NCBI RefSeq assembly: GCF_000512585.2
Contig: NC_089241.1
Coordinates: forward strand, 1,302,001-1,366,000
DNA length: 64,000 bases
Source: Kwoniella bestiolae CBS 10118
Lineage: Eukaryota; Basidiomycota; Tremellomycetes; Tremellales; Cryptococcaceae
Reading direction: 5' to 3'
The notes under the pieces were generated by a model. That model was given only the letters and a program-made list of their open reading frames with translations. It was not told where the DNA came from and searched no databases. Position numbers and translations under genes: made by a program. The stretch's first letter is position 1; each line of letters begins with the position of its first letter. Positions 23,479 to 35,618 of this stretch are shown here, one piece after another.

Positions 23479-24073
23479 CTTGTGTATACTTGTGTGTGTT
23501 TGTGAAATGATCAGATAGAGAAGAACGAAGGAAGGGAAGGATGAACAAGGCTGATGTATGGATGAATGTGCTCTCGTCATCTCATCACTTGGCAGTTCAA
23601 AGTGGAGGTAAACCAAAGACAAAGGTCGGTACATAAGTGGGGTGTAGCAAACTAAGTGGCAAATCACCCGTATGTATGGTGAGATATGAACATACATAAA
23701 TGGATATTTGCTAACTACTCAGTATAATTGGCATGAACGGATCTCAACATGTATATTCATTTAGTTCTTCTCACTACGTCTTTTACTTCTTCTCAACATA
23801 AAGGTATTCTGATACGTAAAACTATATACAAGATACAAAGTACGAGTAAAGCTATTTACAAGAGGTGAATAAATCACTTTTCCTCAATCATCGTCACTCT
23901 CCTCTGGTCTAGCGGTAAGAGCCGTGTTTGTCGAAAGTATATATAGCAAGAAACTAAGTAAAGATGATGAACTGGGTGATACAATGAAAACAGGAAACAA
24001 AGGTTCGGATATAATAAGATACAGTACAATGACAATCGCAGAGAACGAGTTTTTCTTAATGAGAAGAGGAACC
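23479..24073. other. Intergenic, no gene seen
   Basis: AT-rich between 23700 and 24070; it lies between two minus-strand genes. No structured feature is recognised. Confidence 0.4.
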
Positions 24074-26976
24074 TTAATGACCATCCCCATGCGAATGGGA
24101 ATAATCACTCTCGCTCGCAAACGTGATAGCACCTAATGTCACACAAGGGTCAGCGTTCACAACTCGACACCATGAGTTGAATGGATATTTCCACTCACTC
24201 TCGCTCAATCCCGCCCCACTAGCTTTCCTCATCAATCCCCTCGGGCCGAACCCCGTCGTCGCGTGAGAATGGCTATACCCTCTCAAATCATCTTGCAGGG
24301 GTCTCCCTGCCCCGTGAATCGCAACACTAGCACTTCTGCCCAAATTCGGTTCCGCCGAGAGACTGCTGAAAGAAGAAGGGAAAAGGGGCGATCCGGGACC
24401 TCGTTCGTATATTGGTAATGTCGCTGAACCCCCGAGAACAGGAGTCTGCAGTTGGCTCGAAGGGGATCTAGGGACATATTGGTCCTTTGCCGCTGTGGGG
24501 GAAGTACATATTTGCAGTCCCACGAAGGACTTTGATCGGGTCTTGGGAGGAGTCGAAGGTAATTGTTTCAAGTGGGTAGTGGCGATGGGAGAGACAGATA
24601 AGATTGGATCGAATTTATCTTTGTGGCCTGCTTTCTGAGCTGTCGTGAATGTACTTTGAATTGGTGTCACACCCTCTTCCCCCTCCCCTTCACCTATCAT
24701 ACCCATCGCATTGGTTTTCGGATGCAACAACGCGTGCATCCCCGCTGCAGCTTGTTCGTTCTCATCTTCCACTATCTCCCCAAAGGCCGCTGCCAACGCC
24801 TTCTCAGCCTTGGAGGGACTATTCGGATCAACAGCTTCCAGCCCTTCTATCCATACCTGACTCAATGTCGGGTCGTATTCACCTTCATCACCTAGACCTA
24901 ATCCACCCCATGATTGTGGTATATCATCCTCACTTCCGGCATTCAACAGATCCCCATCACATCCTAGACATACTCCCAACTTCTCCCAAAGCGCGACAGA
25001 TCGAGCACGCACGGATTGTCGCGCGGCGAAGATCCAGTTGTAATCGGAAGATTCGGCTCTATCAACTTTAGTGAGATGCTTGATGAATTCTTCCCAGTTC
25101 CATAACTCAGGTTCGATCTCTCTCCAGTTGGGTCGGGCGGGATCCTTGGGGAAAGCAGCCTTGAGCAGTTTGAACAATGATTCATTGGCGGGATGAGAGA
25201 TCAACTCGTCCACTTCTTTGGGTCGTTCGACAAAGGGAAGTAACACATCCTCGTCCATCTGCACGTATTCAACGGGTTCCAAAGCCACAGGAGGTTTTTC
25301 TATTTCCTTGGAGCCCGGTCGACTGGACGCACCAGCACTCTTTCGTCGTTTCAGTTCGGCTCCTTTGAACCCTCCTTCAGGGATCATAACGGGTGAAGAG
25401 AGTTGCCGAGCGAGATCAACCACTTCATCAGGAGAGTAGTGTTTGCTTTGAACCCCTTTGTTGTCAGAATCGCTAAGACCATGGTACGATCCCACTCGGT
25501 GAAGCGATGTGTTGATCTCTTGCATGGGTGAGCGAGGGAGGAGCGGAGACATCCCACCAAAAGAGGAGGCCGCGAAGGATCGTCTGGGTCCACGATTCGA
25601 CGTGGCGGGAGAATCACTAGCAGCGGCGAACGAGGTGAATGGGGCAAGTGCGGAAGAGGACTTTGAACGGTTGTGATGTCTGCGCAAGTGTCAGCGTGCC
25701 CTCACACATCGATTGTGACTCACCTTCTCGCAGTCGTATCAGCCGCAGGGGCCTTGACCAGAGTCAATCTAGAGAACAAACTTCCCGCTTCGGGATGTTC
25801 TGGTTCTTGTTGACCACCCGCACCCCAAGTAGCAGCATGAGCAATCAAACTTTGTCGTCGACTCAACGATTTGGTCACTGAGCTTGCCCTGCTTCTACCG
25901 CTGATACTTCCAGTATCCGATGGAGCTGAAGTAGATGGCAAAGCGCTCTTGATAGGTTGGAGAGGCGAGAACGTTTTCAGCGGGGATAAAGCAGAGAGCT
26001 TTGGTGGTCTCGAGGGCGATGCTGAACCACGTACATTCCGACTGGAATAGGGCGAAGAGGGCACGCTATGTTGCTCTTCCGACGGTAACATGTTTTCTTT
26101 ATTATCCAGTACTGCACTTGGAGAAAGATGGTTCGAGTCGCTCGTATAGCTCTGTTGTAAATCAGGTTTGAGGTGAGCGGAATGAGGGTGAGGTACGGGA
26201 GCGTGTATGTCGGGTACGTTCAGCTGTGAATCCGTAATCCGAGGTAAGAATCGCGAAGCGGATCGTCGAGACGGTGTAGGCCAAGGTAAAAAGGTCGCAG
26301 AGGCGGATTTGTGACGTTGCCGGTGTTCAGGCGCGGTCGAAGGAGAAGGCAGTGCAGGGGTTGGAAGGGAGGACGAGTTGTTGGTTTGCCCAGTCAAGGG
26401 GTAGTAATGTAATATCGCATCGAGAAGGGTGGGGAACGGCGCGGAAGGGGGTGATACAGTACACATGTCAGCGTTAAATGGTGCGAGCAAAACATAATGA
26501 GAGGTAGAGGGTACAGGAGGCGAGAGAAGGTGACAAGCACATTCTTGTTCAAGGTACGAACAGGTTTGTCTTCATTCAGCCGAGTATGCTCTTAAGCGAG
26601 CTGGCCGTGGGTATGAATGGGTGTGATAGGGGGAACAAAGGATGGGATAGCGAAGAAGGCAAAGGTGTGATAAACGTTTCGACGTGGGTATACAAGCTGA
26701 AGGTCCGACCGATGACAACGAGACACGACCAGATGACATCACCCCACTCACCTTGTCGCTCGCTCCTTGGTCTTCTTCCTCGTCGTCTTCAGCCAGCGCA
26801 GTAAGGCTACTTCTACTTTGTCTACCCGAGGCGAACCCACTGGAAGAATGGTATGAATCGTATTCGTGATCTTGATCAAAAACGTCTTCGTCTACCACCG
26901 GCTGAGCTTTGGGTATAGCACGAGGTTGAGGTGACTCGTCGAGCGATTTGAACGAGAAGGAGGAGAACATCGACAT
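24074..26976 (-). CDS. Large Ser/Pro-rich protein of unknown function, with an odd splice site
   Basis: The model is 26976-26752, 26588-26535, 26487-25724, 25679-24199 and 24132-24074, about 860 residues. I do not recognise the family. The N-terminus (MSMFSSFSFKSLDE) leads to an acidic patch (AEDDEEEDQG). The joined short exon reads HTRLNEDKPVRTLNKNVL and flows into LAPFNADMCTVSPPSAPFPTLLDAILHYYP, the most conserved-looking part. Long Ser/Pro/Arg-rich stretches with many SP sites follow, suggesting heavy phosphorylation. A more ordered central block includes NWREIEPELWNWEEFIKHLTK and FAARQSVRARSVALWEKLGVCLGCDGDLL. The join at 26534-26488 requires an intron ending in TTTTG rather than AG; without it the frame breaks. 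The other introns are GT-AG. Confidence is high that this is one gene, lower for that junction. Confidence 0.6.
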
Positions 26977-29361
26977 TTTTGCCAGAGGGGGGAATACGTT
27001 TACAGAGCTTCTATCCGTATGGTAGAATAGAGGTAAATCACCTGACAGAGTGAATATGGGATGACGACAATATCCACTTTCAAGTACGAGACGAGGTCCG
27101 CCGGTTATATAATGGTGTGGATATAAAGTGGAAGTTGTGAGCGGGGTACGTGATGTTACAAGAAGATTGGATTTGTAGGAATGTCAAGAAAGAAGCTTCT
27201 TTTGGGTCGATTGAGTGGAATATAGATCTGTCTGGTACGGGTGTCGTAGCCGGAGTCCCGTACTGTTGATGTGGGACAAGGATCAAATCGTGAGTTGGCG
27301 AGTGGGAAGAGGGGTGGATGTGTGTGTTGTATGTATGTATGGATGTGTGAGGGTAACAAAGGGGGCGTAGAGTGTGTGTGTATTCTGTGATGGGATGATG
27401 CGGTTAAACATGCCTGTACTTGTACCTATGACGATGTACAAGTACGTACTAACTGGGTACCCCTCCTTTCTAACGTTTACACGGTTCCTCTTGACCCCCT
27501 GAGGAGTAAAGCCTTAATCTTATCCAATCAAGTGATCTTTTGGAGTGGGGTGGGGTAGGATTGAGGGGCAAAAACGATCTTCAAGGGTGTATCGCGTGTG
27601 TGGGAAAATATTGAAGGGGGAGGCACACGTTTGTTACTTGCTCTCCTTGCTCTCCTTGCATGCCAGCTGCGGGGTCCGCTTGTACGTTGATATGACGAGG
27701 TAAGAGTAACAGCACGAGAGACGAGCTAGGATTTGACCGAGAGCACTCTTGGCTCCCTCAGGCTTAAGCTTCCGTGGGAATTCACGTAATTGAGGGAATC
27801 CAGAATCTGCGAAAACAGGCCCTCCGTGTCCGCGTGAGTCCATCATATACACAGATACACAGCAATCAATGGCGTTTCGTATTGTAGGATGAACGAAGAT
27901 CCGAATGTAACTACCGGAGCATGTGCTCTCAACATAGGTCAAAGCATAGCTGATCAAATGCTAATTCTAACTGATTAACGCCAATCAGTGGAGTGGGTAC
28001 GTGCTGATCATAAAAAAAGAGCTGCTGACACGCGTGACCTTGACCTATTGTGGCACTTTTACACTCTTGCATTACAGTATCAGTCTCTGATCGATTCTTC
28101 TCACATCCAAAGACGCCGGACAAGTGCTCAAAGTGCTCTCAAACAAGTCGAGGTTGTCGTCGGGCTGGAGGGATATATACGGGACGTATCGAGTAGAAGC
28201 TGAGCCAACCAATGATGGGAGGGATAAGCATTAGGCGAAAATACTTGAAGATGAGGGTAAACCAGATTGAGGAAGCATGCCTTGCTCGTCATATGACTGC
28301 ATCCCCTTGGCATTTGCTGTTACTTGAGGCGTTTTCGGTAGACGAGCTTCTTTTTACCACCTTTACTCGAAGAATAAGAATTTAGCTGCTTCAAAGGATG
28401 AGTCGATCTCGAAGATCTTGTGGGTCTCGGACATGATTCGTCTCCCCCAAAGGTGAGGGCATCTTCCTTTCAACTATCCTCCAAGCTATGCTACTGTGAG
28501 ATGGATTTTCGATTAGCCCTAAGTCACTTTGGAGTCTCATAAATGTAGCCATCCTTGTATGGGCACGCATCACAAAGCTGTCAGAAGCGTCATGAGGTCA
28601 TGATGAGTGGATGTCAGCTATCATCAGACGACCTCATCCTCAGGTGCGATGTTTCCCTACCCAGTCTGATTACCCACAGCCTGTGCGAAGGAGAAGGATG
28701 AAAAGACACATCGTACAGGACATAAATTACTTTAGGTAGAGCCCCCGATACCTAACATACACGATCTGCTTCCGATCCACCAGCCGGACCGCCAGCTTTG
28801 GCTGCAAATCCGATCATCGAATGAGGATGTGGCGGAACGCGCGGAAGCATTGATAGTCGGGTCCAGTGATAAGTTATGAGTACGAGTGATCAGACAGTTG
28901 AGCTCGCTTGATTTCCTTTCTTCCATGCGAGATGCCCGGAGCTGTGAATGAAGTACAGCTCATTATCTACTCCTTAGTACTATACCCAACCAACTGCATG
29001 CGCCTATGACATCTCACCCGGGATCGATTATCGACGAGACCACCTGCTTCCGACACGCCGAGTTGACCGAATCTGGTTGTGAAATGACGATTGTCTGCTG
29101 TCTGACATCAAACCAGTTGCAGACGAATATGAGGCCTCACCTGGATACAGCAGGTCGAAGGCCACACGAGGGAGACATCAGAAATGGACGATCATTTGCT
29201 TAGTACTATAATTGGACAGACAGAGGTCAATGACCGGGCAAGAAGTGATTTGACCGCACAAGCTGATAGCTGGAGATGTATAAGAAGGGGTGGCTACGCA
29301 TTGCTATTCTAATCTTGAAATCCATGCATCGCGTTGTTACCTCTCTCAGTACTCCGAACTA
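26977..29361. other. Long stretch without a supported gene
   Basis: About 2.4 kb. It contains the promoter of the large minus-strand gene, a duplicated 'ttgctctcc' at 27639-27658, and a TATA-like GTATAAG shortly before the SDR pseudogene. Short frames on both strands (up to about 107 codons) show no recognisable content. No transposon ends or target duplications were spotted. Confidence 0.35.
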
Positions 29362-30450
29362 ATGATATCTCAACCTCAAAAGACCGTCTTGAACAGGTGC
29401 CAACCGAGGGTCAGTGAGCACCTATGCATCGTCCTCTGGACTCGACTAATATGTAGATTGTTCATTGTCATAGCCTCGGTCTAGGCACGGTCAAGGAGTA
29501 TCTCTCAAAGGGATGGAAAGTGATCGCAGCAGTCAAATCTCCCCATACCATGCCCCAGCTTGATGGCGTGTTAGTCGTCAAGATTGATGCTGCGCAAGAT
29601 GAAGATGCGTTCAAGGTGGGCTCAGCAGAACTATATACAATAATTCGTGTAAAACCATGTGACGGGTCAAGGTTCTGTAGGCTGTAGCAGTGCTGACGAA
29701 AGAATATGGTATCGATCATCTCGATGTGGTATGTACCCCTTCATCAGTTGATAATCAGGACCATACTCAGGACACCAAGTACAGGTTATAGCCAACGCAG
29801 CAATGGGCGAAGATGGTTCCCCAGCACGTACCCTCCCTTCCTCAGTTCTACTAGAGCATCTGCACGTCAACGCGCTGGGTCCTCTCAGACTGTATTAGGC
29901 TAAAAGGTCTCTCCTGCTCTCGTCGGCAGATCCCAAATTCGTAGTCCTCTCATCTACCAGGGGGAGGCTCGGGAAACCATGGCACAAGGAGGGTATGATG
30001 ACCTACGGGACCAGCAAGGCAGCTCTCAACTATATCGTAAGCCAATAACTCGTACCCTATACCCTCATTACATGGTCAGGATCATAATCAAAAAGGCAAG
30101 GGTAGGCACGAGCGATTCATCTTGAGGAGCCGCGAATCGTGTCGTTCCCTATTGATCCCCGATTCGTCTATACCGATATGGGTCAGAGGGCTGCGGGTCT
30201 GTTGGGCAGAGCACCTCCTCAGACTGTCGAGTACACTGCTCGTGAGTGGTAACGCAGTAGTCTTGCGAAGTACTCATTGATCGGTTGGGGGTTTAGCCAA
30301 ATTGGTCGAGCTGGTCGAGAAAGCTACTAAAGAGGAGACATCAGGGAATTGGTGGATGTTGTGAGTGTCCGCGTCTCTGCTCGTAGGTCGGAATCGTCTT
30401 GCTGAGATCGTGTTCACATGTGAAGTAACGGAGAGAAGGCAGCTTGGTAG
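29362..30450 (+). pseudogene. Decayed SDR, sister of the 17515-18677 gene
   Basis: Seven exon equivalents (29362-29409, 29474-29615, 29681-29728, 29785-30036, 30106-30241, 30297-30360, 30426-30450) align with the intact SDR. Exons 2 to 7 have exactly the same lengths (142, 48, 252, 136, 64 and 25 nt). Matching blocks include KGWKVIAAV, KEYGIDHLDVVIANAA, KPWHKEGMMTYGTSKAALNYI and ARAIHLEEP. Two lesions disable it. In exon 1, two bases are missing where the TGANRG cofactor motif is encoded, shifting the frame. In exon 4, the Gln codon of LLLYQATR is TAG (29896-29898). Splice sites are still intact, so the decay is probably recent. A few other motif residues also differ (DPRFVYT for DPGHVDT). 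Confidence 0.85.
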
Positions 30451-30729
30451 TTGATCTGGTCAAGTGAGATCAGCTTCACTCCGAGCCTTATCATTGTGTA
30501 TCTGTATTCTCATGGCTGCATGATTCTAATCCGGGGATGGGAGTTAGATCACTTGATGCCGCCATGTAGGGATGTACACCTGAGTCAGTCATGTCAATCA
30601 AGCCTCTGGGGGATCTCATTAATCAACCAGTCCGAGTAGTAGATAACCCAACGAAGTTAGTGCATCCGAAGTTGGTAGATTCGCAAGAAGACAGCGTCCA
30701 ATATCCTACATGCAATCCAAGCCAGATGC

Positions 30730-32037
30730 CTAATCATACAATCCCTCCCACTCATCTTCCTCCTCTATAACCGGCGGTCCATCTTCGTCACCATCCCCAG
30801 TCCCACTTCCTTTAGGCGGAGCAGTAGGCGCAGGTCTCTGCGACTGAGCTTCCCGTTCCATCCCTTCAAGCGCCATCATCTCTTCCAAATCTGGACCAAA
30901 CTCATCTTCATCGTCTTGCACGGGCGGACGCGGGTTGAAAAGTGGTTCGTTCGCTTCCCCAACTTCCTGGTCTATGGGAGGGGTGAGTCCTCTATCGGAT
31001 AGGGGCGGTGGGGAAGGGGAGCGGGGTGGGGGATTGAAAGCTTCTTTATATCCTTTGAGGGCGGACTGCGATGAAAATGGGTACTTAGCACTGTTCTTTA
31101 TCACATATATATACATGTGAAAGGGGTTAATATGGATTCTGGTCGTCGATTCGATGTGAGAACGGGATGCCACTGTCATGAGTGTGCAAAGATAGATAAC
31201 TCACCTCCATACGTTTCGACCTGCAGATGACCTCTACTCTATTCACAGTATGTTGAAAATCGCCTTTCGGGAACATACCGTGCGCCCACATCTGGTACAT
31301 ATTCAACAAATTCCTGAGGTCTTGTGTCTGGGAATTTTCCATCATACAATGTCGTACGAGAACAATCGAGAGGCGGGGTAAAGCATAAGGTGTGAAACAA
31401 TTCAGGCAGATCAGTATTGTTCTCAATACGATCTCATTCGACCCACCCACCTCATGACCTTTACCCTTCACTTTAAACCTCTTAGCAGCCCTACACAACG
31501 CCGGAATCCCTCGATCGCTCGTGAGTCTATAGTATGGTACCATGAATATCAGCATCCATTTCTCGCTCACACTTGAATTCAATCTCCATCCCATCTTCGT
31601 CCAATGCTCCTTTCCCAAGTCAAAACCGAAGTGTGCGGATGCAATAGGACTCACCGATCAGCATCAACCTTAGCAACCGTCCTCTTCCTCTTCCCCATCT
31701 CTCCCTCCTCATCATCCATCCCCTGACCATTCGCATTTAATGCCGCAAAGGGATCTTCAAAGTCCCCCTGCTGGTGTGTCCTATACCCATTGACCTGTGC
31801 CCCAGGAGGAGGGACGGATTGCCTAACGATAGGTGTGGGTGAGGTCGACCGAGGACGTGGTCGGGATGGCGAGCCGACCCCGTACTCTGACGGTGCTCCA
31901 GGTGAGAAGAACAGCGGGTTTTGTTCATCGTTAGGCCGTCGAGGGGGGAGATCAGGCGTGACGGATCGAGAGGGGATGGGAGAACGGGGGGGAGGGGGTT
32001 TGGTAGGTGAGTTGAATAGGTCTTCGAGGGCTGACAT
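30730..32037 (-). CDS. TIPIN/Csm3/Swi3-family replication fork protection factor
   Basis: Four minus-strand exons (32037-31655, 31526-31451, 31327-31205, 31065-30730) give 305 residues. The first 125 residues are Pro/Ser-rich. The family core then reads VDADRLTSDRGIPALCRAAKRFKVKGKGHE, TQDLRNLLNMYQMWAHGMFPKGDFQHTVNRVE and CRSKRMEVSALKGY (spaces mark exon joins). This is the Swi3 domain that pairs with Tof1/Timeless to stabilise paused replication forks and support the S-phase checkpoint in the nucleus. The C-terminal third is acidic and Pro-rich (DEDEFGPDLEEMMALEGME, EEEDEWEGLYD). The strict family pattern makes the call firm. Confidence 0.9.
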
Positions 32038-32586
32038 TGTGTGATGCTTTGCGGAGTTGCAGGGGGGAACTAGACGAGGGATGTAGTGTCGGCTCGTGTA
32101 TAGGAGAGAGTGATGAGGATGATTCTGATATCGAATAAGCGAATGATAAAGTATATTGACGATGAAGAGAGACGAAAGGAAATGAAGAAATGAAACGCGT
32201 AAATCGTCAATCCACACTCGACGCGTCCGACCACTTGCCAACATTAGTCTTCCAATATACATGTGGTACAAGCATAAGCCTGAACGAGCAACGAGCAGAT
32301 CCTCTCATGTACAGGCGAGTCATACCGATACCGAAATATCATATACAATACATGAATAGATTCTCAGAAGACGATATACTAAACTAAACCAAATAACCCA
32401 GAAAAGTCCCCTGATATATCTATTATGATACAAAGTAAAAAGCAAATCAAAAATGGAGAAATACCATGTATGAATTCCCATTTTGTCTTCTAGTCTACTA
32501 CAAAAAAGGGAGAAGGGCAGCCCGTTGATCATACCATGTTCACCCAAAATGACGATATCCAACCATCAAAAGAAAGTTGACATCTC
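32038..32586. other. Intergenic, no gene seen
   Basis: This stretch lies between the start of the TIPIN-like gene and the stop of the homeodomain gene. AT-rich from 32320 to 32480. Nothing recognisable. Confidence 0.4.
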
Positions 32587-35064
32587 CTACGCCAATATAT
32601 CAACCGAATCGCCATTATTCAGATTCTCCAAAAAGCTAAAATCATCTTTGGTTTCCTGTCCCACACCATTATTCTGTTGATGTGTAGGATTGGTAGGAGA
32701 AGTACCAACGCCATTCTGAGTGTGAGGGTATTGGTTCTGGTACATCTGGTGCGATTGGATAGTAGCGTAATTGGCATTTTGCGATACAGACCCAGGTGGT
32801 ATGGAATGTTCAGAGTATGGTGAGACGCTCGACGAATGTTGGTGTTGGTGCTGGGTGGGGAACTGTTGTAATGAGATCGATCTAACTGGTTGATGAGGGG
32901 GTGGAATGTGGTTGAACTGGAATTGCGGATTACCTTCCGTAGGCGATACGCTCTCGCTCGATGAAGATGGGATGGAAGACATGGAGATGGGCGAGGGGTC
33001 AAGGTCTGCCGAGGAGATGCCGATACCACTACTGCTTTGTTGGAGGTCGTAGGAGGTATGCTCGGTATGATAGTTGTCAGGCGTAAAGTGACTTCCCAAT
33101 GGTGAGGGCCTGATAGGTGCAGGAACATTGTTGAGTCCCATTATTCCTATCTGATGTAACAAGTCGGCTGGGCTGTATCAGATCAAAGGAAGCTGTCAGC
33201 ATGATGATTCGTTCGTCTCGAACATCCAGAGATCATCAAATCACACTCACGCCGAAGCCCTCCTCGCATCAGGATCAAACCCATCCGGACCCTCCTGTCC
33301 CTGTCCCTCGCCCACATTGACTCCCCCAGTGACATTCGCCGTCTCCTGATTGATCCAATCTCCCAATCCTGCGTCCTCCAGATCGGTCCCACCATTATCA
33401 GTCGTATAAGTACCGATCGAAGCGATGGACCCCATCCTCCCTCGCTGTTGGAAAGCAAGGAACAACTGCTGTTGTCTGGCAGCTTCCGCTTCGTTCAGAA
33501 TCGCCAGCTGTTGATGATGACTGTGGCCCTCGGTTCCGAACGAGAACGCTGGGTTGGGCAACGGTGAATTAGGAGAGAACGGTATAGATGGGTCGTAACC
33601 CGAAGATGAATCGGTAGGTAAGAATGACATGGGTGAGATTGACGATGGTTGTCCATAAGAACTTGAAGGTGGTGTCATGTAGGTATTGGTGAAATCCGTA
33701 TTATCCTGATCGTATATCACTTGTCCTTGTCCATTGATAAGCATATTACTATGCGTAGGATCATCATCCTTGATCGTACCGAGTTCTCTGGGGAGTCCAA
33801 CCTGATGTTGATTCGTAACTACTCTAGGAGGTGTGAATGGTCCGCTCGAGATCAATTGCGCCGCGCCGGGCATACTGGCTCTTCTGGTGTTGTTCCTCAT
33901 CGCCGTGAGATGCAGAGCAGAAGGCATGACCCTGACTACGGGGGAGATCTTGGGACTTGGTCCAGGACCGCCGGTGGGTCCGGCAGTGATGGGTGTAGGA
34001 TAAGGTATACTCTGTCTTCTAGCTGCTGAAGCTTGACCCATCAATGGTGATCTTTGGGGAGAGACGAATCCAGGCGGTCTTAATCCTCTATTTTGCCCCG
34101 ATGCAGCAGCCGCAGCACGTTTAGCAACGAACATCTCGATCTTGGCAGCTTCACCATTCGCCAACGAAGCTCTTCTTGCCATGGGAGGCGGACCCATGGG
34201 GGGTAACAACATCTGCCTGGGAGCGGGTTGTCGAACAGGTGACACGATGGTGGTAGGTTTTTCGGGGGTCTTCTGTTGATCTTCTCCATCGCCTTTATCA
34301 TCTTTCTTGGCTAATCCTTTCATCTTTGCCCGTCTGATATGTTTTGCAATTGAAACGGAGTCAGCGGTGATTCTGTTGAAAGGAGGTGGATAGAGTATAG
34401 ACATCGTCGACGAGTAGAGCACAACTCACCGATTCTGAAACCATACCTGAACGTTTCTTTTAGTCATTCCCAGCTGAGCCGCTAGATGCTCCCTCAATGC
34501 ATTGTCAGGTTTGGGGTTGATGTCATACCAGTATTCCAAAATTTTAAGCTGATCAGGTGTAGTTCTTCGTCGATGTTTCACCTGTTCACGACCTTAGCAT
34601 GCGTTTGCAACCCAAAACTAGCAACTCTCGCTCACCTCAAGATTACTGTACACCATATCCTGACCTTCGTGCGACATCCCTCCATCTGCCCATTCGTCCA
34701 TCCAAGGGGCATTCTGCGGTACAGAGCCGAAATGGAAATTGGGGACTACAGCCCCACCTTCCATTCCCGGGTAGATCATGGGCTGTCCATGTTGCATCAT
34801 ATTGGGTGGGTAAGGAGCCATGAACTGCTGTTGTTGTGGGTTTTGCTGGGCGTGAGAGATCTGATCGATCGGCGTGGGGTATCCAGGTGGGATATGACCA
34901 TTGACACCATAGTAGGGGGTTTGAGGTGGTGGACCTTGGAGATGAGGGGGAGCTTGGGGCTGAGATGGTGGTCTGGCGTAGTTGCTTGGTCCAGCTTGGG
35001 GTTGTGATTGGTCTACGAACTCGTGGGAAGGATTCGCGTATCCTTGGGGGAGTGGGACGGACAT
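32587..35064 (-). CDS. Homeodomain transcription factor
   Basis: Four minus-strand exons (35064-34636, 34581-34430, 34333-33251, 33172-32587) give 749 residues. After a Pro/Gln/Tyr-rich N-terminus, the homeodomain begins near residue 144. Its helices are TPDQLKILEYWYDINPKPDN, LREHLAAQLGMTKRNVQVWF and QNRRAKMKGLAKK, with the recognition-helix signature WFQNRRAK. The intron before RRAK splits the QNR/RAK junction. It is a typical 60-residue homeodomain with no TALE insertion, so it is not the usual HD1/HD2 mating-type pair, and no partner gene lies beside it. The rest is low-complexity (Gln, Ser, Pro, His) and likely activation or scaffold regions. A nuclear regulator; targets unknown. Some tremellomycetes have Hob/Yox-type homeodomain proteins of this sort, but I do not assign a name. 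Confidence 0.85.
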
Positions 35065-35581
35065 TGTGGAGATACTGATCTGAGGAATATATCGTGTCAG
35101 CGCATCTTCACGTGGGATGGTCACGAGCAAAGCAAAGGTAAGGATCATTCGTCCAAGCATGACATGCAGAAGGTGGGACCATCGTCACACATGCTCCGCA
35201 TCGACGCTGAGTGAAATGAACAGCAATCCTACTCTTCCAGATGCGCATCATGACCCCGCCTGAAAAAACCAAATACCCCTCGAAACGTCTTTGATCGGAT
35301 TGGAAAACAACAAGAGGAAATAGATGATGCTGCGTCACCCCACCCACTCACGATTGAAAGGATCGACCACTTAAAAACCCGATATACCTATGTTCACCCC
35401 TTTGATGACGCTCTATGCCTTTTTCAACTCTAAAGATATTTTCAAGTTCCGATGATGTCTATGTAAACGAGACCACGGAGTCGGAAACGTGACGTCTTGG
35501 AAGTACTCGAGTCGACAAAGGGAGGAAGATGATTTGTCAAGATGAAAGATGAAGATCGAATAAGATAGGTCCAAGTGACTC

Positions 35582-35618
<37 letters not shown>

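Noticed and set aside
28391..28573. Minus-strand frame near 28.4 kb
   Set aside because: A short Lys-rich continuation exists in another frame, but no coherent exon structure or known motif could be assembled.
26977..29361. Possible transposon remnant in the gene-poor stretch
   Set aside because: No terminal repeats, target duplication or transposase-like frames were found.
32587..35064. Homeodomain gene as part of a mating-type locus
   Set aside because: A single homeodomain gene without a divergent HD partner or pheromone/receptor genes nearby, and a standard-length homeodomain.
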